A stretch of 64,000 bases of DNA, taken from assembly GCF_013415885.1 (NCBI RefSeq), contig NZ_CP058910.1, positions 1,426,001-1,490,000 of the forward strand, written 5' to 3'. Source of the DNA: Halosimplex rubrum. Its GTDB lineage: Archaea; Halobacteriota; Halobacteria; Halobacteriales; Haloarculaceae. Both the position numbers and the translations under genes were made by a program. Under the pieces are notes generated by a model. It made no database searches, was not told the origin of the DNA, and saw only the letters and a list, made by a program, of their open reading frames with translations. Below are positions 1 to 8,527 of the stretch, one piece after another (the first letter of the stretch is position 1; the number at the start of each line of letters is the position of its first letter).

Positions 1-2129
1 TCGTGCTGGCGCTGATCATGTTCATCGCCGCGGTGACGATGGGGTCGGTCAACTTCCTGACGACGATGTACCGCATGCGCGCCGAGGGGCTGCGGATGCG
101 CGACCTGCCGATGTTCTCGATGTCGATTCTCCTGACGGTGTGGATGATGCTCTTTGCCTTCGCGGCGCTGCTGGCGGCGCTGATGATCCTCGCCGCCGAG
201 CACCTCTTCGGCGTGACCTACTTCTCCGCGGAGGGCGGGACGCTGCTGTGGACCCACCTGTTCTGGTTCTTCGGCCACCCCGAGGTGTACATCGTCTTCT
301 TCCCCGCGCTGGGGATCATGGCCGAGTGCTTCCAGACGTTCACCGGCCAGCGCATCGTCGGCCGCAAGTGGTTCGTCCTCGCGATGGTGCTCGTCGCGCT
401 GCAGAGCTTCGTCGTCTGGATGCATCACATGTTCCTGACCGGGATCAACCTGGAGATCAAGACCCTGTTCATGGTCACGACCATCGGCATCTCGCTGCCG
501 TTCGACCTGATGGTCTTCTCGCTGATCTACACGATGATCAAGGGCCGCATCCGCTTCACCACCCCCTTCCTCTTCTCGCTCGGGGCGCTCATCCTGTTCA
601 TCATCGGCGGGATCACCGGCGTCTTCCTCGGCGCGGTCGTGCTCGACTACGAGTTCCGGGGCACCTACTGGGTGGTCGCGCACTTCCACTACGTGATGGT
701 CGGCGGCGCGACCGGCCTGTTCGCCGGCGTCTACTACTGGTTCCCGAAGATGACCGGGCGGATGTACGACGAGACCCTCGGAAAGCTCCACTTCGCGCTG
801 TACTTCGTCGGGTTCAACCTCCTCTATTTCCCGCTGTTCGTCGCCTGGGAGACCCCCCGCCGGGTGTTCGACTACGCGCCCGGCCTGACGAGCTGGCACC
901 AGGTCGCCTCGATCGGCGGGTTCGTCCTCGGGGCTTCGTTCCTCGTCATGTTCTACAACCTCTTCAAGAGCATGGCCGTCGGCGAGGAGGTCGGCGACAA
1001 CCCCTGGGAGTACTCGACCACCGCGGAGTGGGCCGTCTCCTCGCCGCCGCCGCTGGAGAACTTCCCCGGGAAACCCAGCTACGCGAGCGGCGAACTCTCC
1101 TTCCGCGACGAGCCCGAACTGACCGCGGACGGCAGCGGCGACGGCAAGCCCGTCGTCTCGGTATCCCCGCGGTCCGACGGCGGTGTCGCGAGCGGAGCGA
1201 GCGAAACCTCGTCGGGCCCACGGTCCGACGGCGGGAGCGTCCGCACGGAGGGCGCCACCGCCGGCGGCGGGACCGGCCTCGTCGGCGGCACGGGGACCGC
1301 GACGCCGGCCGCGGCGGGCACCGCGACGACCCACGGCGAGGAGCGCCACGCCGACCACGCGAGCTTCTGGCCGTTCGTCGTCTGCTTCGCCGGCTTCCTC
1401 ACCTTCCTCGGGGTCTCGGGGATCCGGAGCGGCGGCGTCTATCCGGGCCTCACGGCCGTCGGCGCCGTCTTGAGCGCGGTCGGCTTCGTCGGCTTCGCTA
1501 ACGAATCGTTCTACGTCCCGGAGCCGACCGTCGCGGAACAGTGGCCGTTCGGCGGGGTCGAGAACATGAAGCTGGGGATGTGGACGTTCCTGGCCTCTGA
1601 CGTGGTCCTGTTCGGCGGGTTCGTCGGTTCGTACCTGTTCCTGCGGGTCGCCAACGGCTGGATGCACTGGCACCACGCGTTCATCCCGGAGGCCCACGTC
1701 ACGTTCCCCGGGCTGGTCAACACGTACCTGCTGCTGGCGAGCAGTTTCGCGGTCGTGCTCTCGCTGGTCGCCGCCCACAGAAACTCCAGCCGGGGCGTCG
1801 TTGCCAGCCTCACCGTGACGTGGCTGCTCGGCGTCGGCTTCCTGATCAACAAGGGCATGGAGTGGCAGCACCTGTTCCACATCTCGACGGAAGCGTTCCC
1901 CAACGGCTGGGCGGTCGGGACGAACGTCGCCTCCTCTACCTTCTACCTCACCACCGGGCTCCACGGCGCCCACGTCATCGTCGGGCTGGTCATGCTGCTG
2001 TACATGATCCCGCGGGCCTGGCGGGGCGCGTACCTCGACGACGACTCCAGCCTGGAGTACTTCGGCCTGTACTGGCACTTCGTCGACATCGTCTGGCTGT
2101 TCCTGTTCCCGCTCTTTTACATCCTGTAA
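1..2129 (+). CDS. coxA: Cytochrome c oxidase, fused subunits I and III (5' truncated)
   Basis: Terminal oxidase of the aerobic respiratory chain in the cytoplasmic membrane. The window starts inside subunit I. Counting from the first visible Met (position 3), the CuB ligands are H92 in HPEVY, with cross-linkable Y96, and H141-H142. HFHYV supplies H227 for heme a3 and H229 for heme a. A low-complexity linker at about residues 350-455 then joins a complete subunit III that ends with the EYFGLYWHFVDIVW signature. Such I-III fusions are common in haloarchaea. The linker carries a palindromic, repeat-like insert at 1165-1240. The subunit IV gene follows after 4 bases. The enzyme class is certain; the exact electron donor cannot be read from the sequence. 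Confidence 0.95.
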   Translation, partial: VLALIMFIAAVTMGSVNFLTTMYRMRAEGLRMRDLPMFSMSILLTVWMMLFAFAALLAALMILAAEHLFGVTYFSAEGGTLLWTHLFWFFGHPEVYIVFFPALGIMAECFQTFTGQRIVGRKWFVLAMVLVALQSFVVWMHHMFLTGINLEIKTLFMVTTIGISLPFDLMVFSLIYTMIKGRIRFTTPFLFSLGALILFIIGGITGVFLGAVVLDYEFRGTYWVVAHFHYVMVGGATGLFAGVYYWFPKMTGRMYDETLGKLHFALYFVGFNLLYFPLFVAWETPRRVFDYAPGLTSWHQVASIGGFVLGASFLVMFYNLFKSMAVGEEVGDNPWEYSTTAEWAVSSPPPLENFPGKPSYASGELSFRDEPELTADGSGDGKPVVSVSPRSDGGVASGASETSSGPRSDGGSVRTEGATAGGGTGLVGGTGTATPAAAGTATTHGEERHADHASFWPFVVCFAGFLTFLGVSGIRSGGVYPGLTAVGAVLSAVGFVGFANESFYVPEPTVAEQWPFGGVENMKLGMWTFLASDVVLFGGFVGSYLFLRVANGWMHWHHAFIPEAHVTFPGLVNTYLLLASSFAVVLSLVAAHRNSSRGVVASLTVTWLLGVGFLINKGMEWQHLFHISTEAFPNGWAVGTNVASSTFYLTTGLHGAHVIVGLVMLLYMIPRAWRGAYLDDDSSLEYFGLYWHFVDIVWLFLFPLFYIL

Positions 2130-2133
2130 AACC

Positions 2134-2415
2134 ATGTCACGATTCAAACTGTACACCGGCATATTCGTGGTACTGATGGCCCTGTCGACGACGCAGGCGC
2201 TCGTCGAGCGGACGGGACTGGTCGACTTCGACGCGCCCGGGACTTACTGGACCGCGTTCGGCGTCATCCTCGCCCTGTCGTTCGTCAAGGCGACGTTCGT
2301 CGCCACCTACTACATGCACCTCCGGTGGGAGCCTCGGTCGGTCACCTACCTGTTCCTCGGCGGGCTGTTCGTCGCGCTCGCGCTGACGACCGCCGCGGCC
2401 TACTCCATCCTCTGA
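2134..2415 (+). CDS. Cytochrome c oxidase subunit IV-like membrane protein
   Basis: Protein of 93 residues with three hydrophobic segments, at about residues 8-25, 40-62 and 68-92. The middle pattern FVKATFVATYYMHLRWE is typical of prokaryotic oxidase subunit IV (COX4_pro / CyoD-like), a small accessory subunit that stabilises the oxidase. It starts 4 bases after the stop of the fused subunit I/III gene, so it is co-transcribed and probably translationally coupled. The identification rests on this motif, the length and the operon position. Confidence 0.85.
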   Translation: MSRFKLYTGIFVVLMALSTTQALVERTGLVDFDAPGTYWTAFGVILALSFVKATFVATYYMHLRWEPRSVTYLFLGGLFVALALTTAAAYSIL

Positions 2416-2450
2416 CCGGGGCCCGGCGCCGACGGGCCGGACCGGTATCG

Positions 2451-2456
2451 TTTATG
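2451..2456 (+). promoter_or_regulatory. TATA box for the LEA14-like gene
   Basis: TTTATG centred about 30 bases before the ATG at 2484 fits the usual spacing of a haloarchaeal TATA box ahead of a leaderless or nearly leaderless mRNA. Confidence 0.5.
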
Positions 2457-2483
2457 CGGTCGACGCGGTGAGTCCTCTCACTC

Positions 2484-3716
2484 ATGTCAGAGGACGGGCC
2501 AGGCGGTGCGGGCGGCGGGGGGTCCGCGGGCGGGACCGACCCCGACGATCTGTCCGACGCGGCGACCGTGACCGACTCGGAGCTGACGACCGTCGCGAGG
2601 ACGCGGGCGCGGCTCGGCGCGCTCGTCAGCACCTGGCCGCGGCGGATCGCGACCGGGCTGGGCGCGCTGGTCGGGCTGTTCGTCCTGCTGTACCTGCTGG
2701 GGATCGTCGGCGCGCCGGCCGCGGGGCTGGTCGACCGCGGCGACTGGGGCGAAGTCACCGACGAGCGCACCGAGGTCGTCACGACGGTCTGGGTCGACAA
2801 CCCCAACCCCGTCGGCGTCTCGCTGGGGGACACCGTCACCGCCGACTACGACATCTCACTCAACGACGTGTTGCTCGCGGCGGGGACGAAGTCGAACATC
2901 ACCGTTCCGAGGGGCAACAGCACCGAGCAGCTACGGACGGACGTGCTGAACGACCACCTCGCCGACTGGTGGGTCAGGTACGTCCGGGCGAACGAGACGG
3001 TCACCGTCGACGCCAACGCGACGCTCCGGGTGAACACGCCGATCCCGGTGACCTACGACGTCCGCCGGAACCGGACGATGCTGACCGAGTCGACGCCGGT
3101 CATCGACTCGCTGTCGGCCTCGGCCAACCGGACCAGCGGCACCTACACGCGCTCGGTCGGCGCGAGCCAGGCGTCCGATTCGATACTGGAGGACGCCGGC
3201 CTGAGCGAGGCCAGCACCCTCACCGTCGGCTACGAGATCGAACGCGGGTGGGCAACGTGGGGGAACGTGACCGCCGACCGGACGACGGTCGTCTTCCACT
3301 TGCGGGTCCACAACCCCGGCGACGTGCCCGTGCCGGGCTCGCCGGAGGGGATCGGCGTCGGCATCGACCTCAACGACATCCCGACGTTCGAGGCCGACGG
3401 CGGGTCGCTCTCGGCGCGCAACACCGAGTCACCGCTGTTGATCCAGCCGAACGAGACGCGGGAGGTCGCCTTCGCGGTGACGATGGACAACGACCGCGTC
3501 GACGAGTGGTTCACCAGCCACGTCCGCAACGGCGAGCGCACGACCGTCGAGTCGCGGGTCCAGCTCGTCCTCGCCAACCCCGTGACCGGCGACGCGCTGC
3601 GGATCCCCCGCGACTCGACCACCGTCTACGACTGCTCGTTCCGGACGGCCATCCTGATCGACGACGCGAACACCACCTCCGACTGCGAACCGCCGAGCGT
3701 TCCCAGCGGGCCCTGA
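2484..3716 (+). CDS. Membrane-anchored LEA14-like (water stress/desiccation) domain protein
   Basis: Protein of 410 residues. An acidic, Gly-rich cytoplasmic tail (1-40) precedes one transmembrane helix (about 54-78), then an extracellular beta-rich region. The region holds two copies of an LEA14-type pattern, marked by VDNPNPVGV near residue 110 and VHNPGDVPV near residue 275, so it looks like tandem WHy/LEA14 domains. Many NxT/NxS sequons suggest an N-glycosylated surface face. Its molecular role is unknown; the family is linked to stress protection. It has its own TATA box and is convergent with the next, minus-strand gene. Confidence 0.75.
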   Translation: MSEDGPGGAGGGGSAGGTDPDDLSDAATVTDSELTTVARTRARLGALVSTWPRRIATGLGALVGLFVLLYLLGIVGAPAAGLVDRGDWGEVTDERTEVVTTVWVDNPNPVGVSLGDTVTADYDISLNDVLLAAGTKSNITVPRGNSTEQLRTDVLNDHLADWWVRYVRANETVTVDANATLRVNTPIPVTYDVRRNRTMLTESTPVIDSLSASANRTSGTYTRSVGASQASDSILEDAGLSEASTLTVGYEIERGWATWGNVTADRTTVVFHLRVHNPGDVPVPGSPEGIGVGIDLNDIPTFEADGGSLSARNTESPLLIQPNETREVAFAVTMDNDRVDEWFTSHVRNGERTTVESRVQLVLANPVTGDALRIPRDSTTVYDCSFRTAILIDDANTTSDCEPPSVPSGP

Positions 3717-3747
3717 GGCACGGCTCCGCGTCCGTCTCTGACTGCTG

Positions 3748-4452
3748 TCACGTCTCCGCCTCGTCGCGTCCACCGGGGAGTGCTGGGAACCCCGGTCGCC
3801 AGTACAGGAGCGCCACCGACGCGAGGAAGGCGACCGTCGAGATGTCGACGGAGTAGGCGATAGCGGTCGACATGAGCGTGACCCAGCCGCCGAGGACGCC
3901 CGTGACCGCGGAGGCGAAGATGGGGAACGAACAGCTGAGACAGGAGACGAACCCGAGCGTCCCCGAGGCGACGACGCCGCTGGCGTCGACGAGCGCGGCG
4001 TAGACGAGGTAGGTGAGCCCCAGATAGCCGATCACGCGGTAGGGGACGACGGAGACGTAGACGGTCTCGGTGATCAGGCGGACCCGTCCCCACCCGGGCG
4101 AGCCGGCGCCGACGCTCACGCCCAGGATCCCCTCGGGGATCGGGTGATGGCCGCCGACGGTCAGCCCTACCAGGCCGGCCCAGTTGGCGAGCAGCAGGAA
4201 GTAGCCGGCGGCGAGCGCGCCCGCGAGGAGGTGCCGGCGCGGCGGCGCCGACGGGAGCGGGGTTCGATAGGCGGCGACGAGGGCGACGTTGATCCAGACG
4301 AACGGATAGAGGACGTAGCGCGGGACGGTGACGGTCCCCGGCGTGGCGAGGAAGTAGCCGACGACGAGGACGCCCTCCAACGCGACGGCCGCGGCCAGCA
4401 GTCCCGCCCCGGTCGGCCAGGATCGTCCTCGGGTGCGCGTGGAGTGGGCCAT
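3748..4452 (-). CDS. Polytopic membrane protein of unknown function next to the oxidase genes
   Basis: Protein of 234 residues with about six hydrophobic segments. A short N-terminal basic stretch precedes the first helix. A CxxC pair lies inside a hydrophobic segment (SCLSCSFPIF, about residues 170-180), which could bind a metal or act as a redox pair. The gene begins 4 bases after the stop of the upstream membrane protein, so the two form an operon. Haloarchaeal relatives are usually found as a conserved hypothetical beside cytochrome oxidase genes. A role in oxidase assembly is only an inference from position. Confidence 0.7.
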   Translation of the reverse strand: MAHSTRTRGRSWPTGAGLLAAAVALEGVLVVGYFLATPGTVTVPRYVLYPFVWINVALVAAYRTPLPSAPPRRHLLAGALAAGYFLLLANWAGLVGLTVGGHHPIPEGILGVSVGAGSPGWGRVRLITETVYVSVVPYRVIGYLGLTYLVYAALVDASGVVASGTLGFVSCLSCSFPIFASAVTGVLGGWVTLMSTAIAYSVDISTVAFLASVALLYWRPGFPALPGGRDEAET

Positions 4453-4456
4453 CCGG

Positions 4457-4888
4457 CTACCCGGTCGTGACGAGGACGACGGTGATCGCGAGGACGGCGA
4501 GCAGGCCGGTCGCGACGGCGCTGCCCGCGGCCGCCTGCGCGCTCGGGCGGCCGTTGTCGCGCATCGCGAAGTAGACGCCGGCGACGAGGAAACTGGCGAC
4601 CAGGGCGACGACCGCGCCGATGACCAGCGGGCCGGTGATCATACCGCCGGCGTAGGCCATCGCGCCGAACATGAACCCGAGCACGAGCGCGACGTAGGCG
4701 ACCGTCCACGTGCCCGTCCGGCCGGCGAGGCCGGCCAGTCCCGAGGTCGGTCGCTCGCCGGCGGCGAGGTCGTAGGCGGTCCGCGGGACGTAGTGGCGCC
4801 ACGGGCGCGACCGCAGGACGAACAGGACGACCCCGACCCCGAGCAGTCCCATCGACACCATGCTCACGAGATAGGTCGTGTTGGCCAT
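4457..4888 (-). CDS. Small four-helix membrane protein of unknown function
   Basis: Protein of 143 residues. A first hydrophobic segment at residues 5-25 is followed by a basic WRHYVPRTAYDL loop, then three further helices. It is the first gene of a two-gene minus-strand operon whose second gene starts 4 bases downstream. It lies back to back with the DUF5806-type gene. No catalytic motif is visible. The conserved position beside the oxidase cluster suggests, but does not prove, a respiratory or assembly function. Confidence 0.7.
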   Translation of the reverse strand: MANTTYLVSMVSMGLLGVGVVLFVLRSRPWRHYVPRTAYDLAAGERPTSGLAGLAGRTGTWTVAYVALVLGFMFGAMAYAGGMITGPLVIGAVVALVASFLVAGVYFAMRDNGRPSAQAAAGSAVATGLLAVLAITVVLVTTG

Positions 4889-4990
4889 GGTACGTTCCTA
4901 CACACCACTTTTCAGCCGTAGTTTATAACTATTCTTTTAACGAAACCGAGGGGAACGTCGGTCCCGCCGGGCGGCGGCGACGCCGACACG

Positions 4991-4997
4991 CTTTTTC
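4991..4997 (+). promoter_or_regulatory. TATA-like box for the DUF5806-type gene
   Basis: The T-run CTTTTTC is centred 27 bases before the ATG at 5021. This supports that ATG over the GTG two codons earlier, and a leaderless transcript. Confidence 0.45.
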
Positions 4998-5020
4998 GGG
5001 CCGCCGACACAGAGGTGAGC

Positions 5021-5758
5021 ATGACCGACGGACCCGAAGCGGGCGAGGGCGACGGGCTCGACGCGGCGTCGACCGAGGGGGACGCCGAGTCGCCGGACGA
5101 GACCACCGACGCACAGTCGACCGACGCCGACACCGACCCGGCCGACGCGTCGGAGTCGACGGACACACCGGAGCCGACCGATCCCGGGCCGGCGGCTCCC
5201 GACCCGGATCTGCCGCCGGACGTGGCCAAGTACGACCGCTTCAAGAAGATCGACGGCGGCACCTACGACCGCGCCAACGACTTCCTGCGCGACCGCACCT
5301 ACATCACGGCCCGCGAGTGGGCCATCGCCCGGCTCTGTGCCGACTTCCGCACCGAGACCGGCGTCGAGATGACGAAGATCGGCGAGAACCTGCCCGAACT
5401 CGTCCCCTTTATGACCGACACGTACACGCCCCAGGCGGTCAATCAAGCGAGAGCGTCCTTCGAGGAGAAGGTCCGCAAGGCCGGCGCGACGTTCCTCTAC
5501 GGGGCGATGTGCGACTTCTTCACCGCCGAGGAACTCGACGACGTGATGTACGAGGCGACCGAGGTCGCGAAGTTCCTGCTGGAGGTCGAGGGCGTCGAAC
5601 TCTCCGTCGAGGAGGAACTGGAAGCCGAAGACGAGATCTCGGAGGTGATGCGCGAGGTCCGCGAGCACTCCGCGGCGCTGCGCCACGACGAGGTGGAGTG
5701 TCCCGACTGCGGCCACCACTTCGAGGCCACCGCCGCCGACGCCGTCGACGACGACTGA
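5021..5758 (+). CDS. Conserved haloarchaeal protein (DUF5806-type) with a C-terminal CxxC motif
   Basis: Protein of 245 residues. An acidic, Asp/Thr-rich disordered N-terminus (about 1-65) precedes a conserved helical core starting near KYDRFKKIDGGTYDRAN. The core continues through a helix-rich region with an EELEAEDEISEVM segment, and the end carries CPDCGHHF, a possible half zinc site. The core matches what I know as the DUF5806 family; its function is unknown. ATG 5021 was chosen over GTG 5015 because of the TATA spacing. The next gene follows after 33 bases on the same strand and has its own promoter-like T-run. Confidence 0.75.
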   Translation: MTDGPEAGEGDGLDAASTEGDAESPDETTDAQSTDADTDPADASESTDTPEPTDPGPAAPDPDLPPDVAKYDRFKKIDGGTYDRANDFLRDRTYITAREWAIARLCADFRTETGVEMTKIGENLPELVPFMTDTYTPQAVNQARASFEEKVRKAGATFLYGAMCDFFTAEELDDVMYEATEVAKFLLEVEGVELSVEEELEAEDEISEVMREVREHSAALRHDEVECPDCGHHFEATAADAVDDD

Positions 5759-5791
5759 ACGTTTTTCACTCGCCCCGACGGATCGCCGAGC

Positions 5792-6175
5792 ATGGACGCC
5801 GCCCGACGCGTGGTCCTCTTCGAAGGCGGCATGGGAGTCGTCTGGATCGCGCTCGGCGCCCTGAACGTCGGCGTCGCGGGCCTGCGCGAGGCGTGGTGGG
5901 TCGCGCTCGCGGCGGCGGTCGCGACGGTCGCCGTCACGTACACCGACGAGCACGACCTGTTCGGCTGGGACGACTGGCAGCGATACGCCGCGGCCGTCGT
6001 CGGCGTCGTCGCCGCCGCGGTCGCGGTCGGTCTCGTCGTCCTCGCGACGAGCCTGGTCGTTCTGACTGTCGTAAGCGCCGGACTCGCGGGGATGGGTGCC
6101 GGCCTGCTGTGCTACCGGTTCGTCTACGGCGTCGTCCGGCCGGTGCCGCAGTCCCGACTCGACGTCCGTGAGTGA
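5792..6175 (+). CDS. Small hypothetical membrane protein
   Basis: Protein of 127 residues with about four hydrophobic segments (near residues 8-28, 32-50, 62-85 and 88-112) separated by short charged loops such as TDEHDLFGWDDW. No catalytic residues are evident. A GTTTTTC element at 5762-5768 lies about 27 bases ahead of the ATG, consistent with a leaderless mRNA. The gene converges on the dihydroorotase gene. I do not recognise a named family. Confidence 0.65.
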   Translation: MDAARRVVLFEGGMGVVWIALGALNVGVAGLREAWWVALAAAVATVAVTYTDEHDLFGWDDWQRYAAAVVGVVAAAVAVGLVVLATSLVVLTVVSAGLAGMGAGLLCYRFVYGVVRPVPQSRLDVRE

Positions 6176-6211
6176 GCGGTCTGAGCGACGGTCGGGAGAG
6201 AAAGGGGGCGG

Positions 6212-7633
6212 TCAGCGACGGTCGTCGTCGGGGCGCTCCTCGACGACCTCGGCGGCGAGGTCGGCGATCGACTCGGTCCCCTCGCCGCGGGCGAGCCGGT
6301 CTTCCGCCGACCCGCGCTCGTCGGAGGCGCCGGTCGCGCTGCGGACGTTCCGCCCGACGGCGTCGCCGAACGACTCGCTCGACCCGCCGGGGCGGTCGTC
6401 GGCGTCTCGTTCGTAGACGACCGAGCCCCGAACCAGCGTGAGTTCGGGGAAGACGGCCTCGCGGCCCTCGAAGGGCGTCCAGTCGCACTTGGTGTGCAGG
6501 CGGTCGGCGCGGATCGGGTGGGTCGTCCCGGGGTCGACCAGTACGAGGTCGGCGTCCATGCCCTCGGCGACCCGGCCCTTCGACGAGAGGTCGAACACGT
6601 CGGCGGGGTTGGCGGCGGTCAGGTCGCGGACGCGCTCGTAGGTCAGGTCGCCGGTGCGGGCGTCGGCGAGCAGCATGGGGAGGACCGTCTCGACGCCGGG
6701 CACTCCTGATGGAGCGTCCCAGATCTCGGCGTCTTTCTCCGCGGCGGTGTGGGGCGCGTGGTCGGTCGCGACCATATCGACGGTGCCGTCGACGACGCGG
6801 TCGTAGACGCGCTGGCGGCGCTTCTCGCGGCGCAGCGGCGGGTTCATCCGGCCGTGGGTGCCCAGCTCGCGCAGGTCGTTGCGCGAGAGGTACATGTGGT
6901 GGGGGGTGACCTCGCAGGTCATCCCCGTCTCGGCGGCGATGTCGATACCCCGCGGCGTCGAGGTGTGGGCGACGTGGATGGTGGTATCGCGCTCGGCGGC
7001 GACCTCGCAGGCTCGCCCGACGGCGGCGGCCTCGGCGCGGGCGGTGCGGTAGGCGCTCCAGGCGTCGGCGTCGTCGCGCTCCCGGGCGGAGACGTTGAAC
7101 AGGCTCGCGTCCTCGGCGTGGACGGTGACGGTCACGTCGCGGGCGTCGGCCTCGGCGAGCGCGTCGAGAAAGAGCGGCTCCTCGACGCCCATGTTGCCCG
7201 TCGAGTCGGCGAGGAAGACCTCGCCCAGCGCGAAGGCGTCGCGGTCGAGCAGGGAGTCGGGGTCCCAGTCGGCGGTGACGCCGCCGTTGAGGCCGAAGTC
7301 GACCAGCGAGTCCGCCGCGAGGGCGGCCTTCTCGTCGAAGGCGTCGCCGTCGACGGTCGGCGGCGAGGTGTTGGGCTGGTCGACGACGGTGGTGACGCCG
7401 CCGGCGGCGGCGCTGGCCGAGCCCGTCGTCCAGTCTTCCTTGTGCGAGTCGCCGGGCTCGCGAAAGTGAACGTGGGCGTCGATCATCCCCGGGAGCAGGC
7501 GTTTCCCGGTCGCGTCGACCGTCCGCTCGTCCTCCCGGACACCCAGATCCTCCCCGACCGCGGCGACCGTCTCGCCCGACACGCGGACGTCCCGCCGCTG
7601 GCCGTCCGCGAGCGTCGCGTTCCGGAACAGCAT
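6212..7633 (-). CDS. pyrC: Dihydroorotase
   Basis: Cyclises N-carbamoyl-aspartate to dihydroorotate in de novo pyrimidine synthesis. The protein has 473 residues. The amidohydrolase metal site begins with DAHVHFREPG near residue 50. The substrate or metal His residues in HAED and HVAHTSTPRG and the late TDHAPH motif are all present. The family's core is about 430 residues; here a disordered, charged tail of about 40 residues extends the C-terminus. It stands alone, with a lipoate-ligase-like gene upstream on the same strand about 80 bases away. Confidence 0.93.
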   Translation of the reverse strand: MLFRNATLADGQRRDVRVSGETVAAVGEDLGVREDERTVDATGKRLLPGMIDAHVHFREPGDSHKEDWTTGSASAAAGGVTTVVDQPNTSPPTVDGDAFDEKAALAADSLVDFGLNGGVTADWDPDSLLDRDAFALGEVFLADSTGNMGVEEPLFLDALAEADARDVTVTVHAEDASLFNVSARERDDADAWSAYRTARAEAAAVGRACEVAAERDTTIHVAHTSTPRGIDIAAETGMTCEVTPHHMYLSRNDLRELGTHGRMNPPLRREKRRQRVYDRVVDGTVDMVATDHAPHTAAEKDAEIWDAPSGVPGVETVLPMLLADARTGDLTYERVRDLTAANPADVFDLSSKGRVAEGMDADLVLVDPGTTHPIRADRLHTKCDWTPFEGREAVFPELTLVRGSVVYERDADDRPGGSSESFGDAVGRNVRSATGASDERGSAEDRLARGEGTESIADLAAEVVEERPDDDRR

Positions 7634-7713
7634 ACCCCACCTCGAACGCCCGGTACCCTAAGTTCCGTGGTTTTCTGCAGGCCGACTGGCACGCATTCGA
7701 CGGTAAGCGGAGC

Positions 7714-8412
7714 TTAGCCCACCCGTTGGACCGACGCGTCCCCCGCCGCGTCGCCGACGAGCGCCCCCGCGACCGCATCGACGACCGCGTCCGGATCGGT
7801 CCGGCCGCCCGCCCGCGCGACACTCCCGACCGTCCCGGGGTCGAACGGTACGTCCAGCGCCGCGTAGACCGGGTCGAGCACCGACGCTATCGCCGCGTGG
7901 TCGCGGACGACCAGCACGCCCGCGACGACGGCCGCGTCGGCGCGCACCCGCTGGGCCAGGCCGGCGAGCTTCCGCGACCGCCCGCCGCAGTCGGCCCGGA
8001 CCGAATGGGTCCCCGGGCAGAACGAGTCGGGGGGTTCGCCCTCGCGAGCGTCGGCGCCCAGCGAACCCAGGGCGTCGAGCAGGTCGGCCGTCGCCGCGTC
8101 GTAGCGAACCCGGAGTCCCGAGCGCGAGTCCGCTACCGGCGTCACGCGCGCGAACGCGACCGTCGCCCCCGTGTAGGCGACGGCGCGGCCGCCGACTTCG
8201 CGCTCGACCGGCGGAAACCCGCGCTCGTCGGCGAGTTCGCGAGCGCGGTCGTACCCCTCGACGCGAGCGTCGCGGCGACCGAACGCGACCTGCGGGTGGG
8301 GCCGCCAGACCCGCACCGCGGGCTCGCGGTCGGCGGCGACGCGCTCGACGACTCGGTCGGAGACCGCGCGGTCGGCTTCGATGGAGTCCCCCCGCCCGCG
8401 GTAGACGCGCAT
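7714..8412 (-). CDS. Lipoate-protein ligase / BPL-LPL family protein
   Basis: Protein of about 232 residues with the biotin/lipoate ligase fold. It shows EREVGGRAVAYTG near residue 65, SFCPGTHSVRA near 135, and a KLAGLAQR motif near 150 matching the K-x-x-G-x-A-Q signature whose Lys contacts the acyl-adenylate. It probably attaches lipoate (or octanoate) to 2-oxoacid dehydrogenase E2 or GcvH. The start is taken as ATG 8412 because MRVYRGRG resembles the family N-terminus; an in-frame ATG at 8439 would add nine residues. Substrate choice cannot be told from the sequence. Confidence 0.8.
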   Translation of the reverse strand: MRVYRGRGDSIEADRAVSDRVVERVAADREPAVRVWRPHPQVAFGRRDARVEGYDRARELADERGFPPVEREVGGRAVAYTGATVAFARVTPVADSRSGLRVRYDAATADLLDALGSLGADAREGEPPDSFCPGTHSVRADCGGRSRKLAGLAQRVRADAAVVAGVLVVRDHAAIASVLDPVYAALDVPFDPGTVGSVARAGGRTDPDAVVDAVAGALVGDAAGDASVQRVG

Positions 8413-8465
8413 ACCTCGACTTCGGGGCAGTATCGGCAAAACGGTCCCGGTCGTCGCTCCCGACT

Positions 8466-8507
8466 CACCGGCGTGGGCGTCCCGTTCACCGGCGTGGGCG
8501 TTCCCTT
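8466..8507. repeat. Two tandem copies of a 21-bp unit
   Basis: Two near-identical 21-bp units (8466-8486 and 8487-8507), each beginning CACCGGCGTGGGCGT, lie between the cofG stop and the lipoate-ligase start. No role is apparent. Confidence 0.7.
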
Positions 8508-8527
8508 CACCGGGCGAGGGGCGGCTT

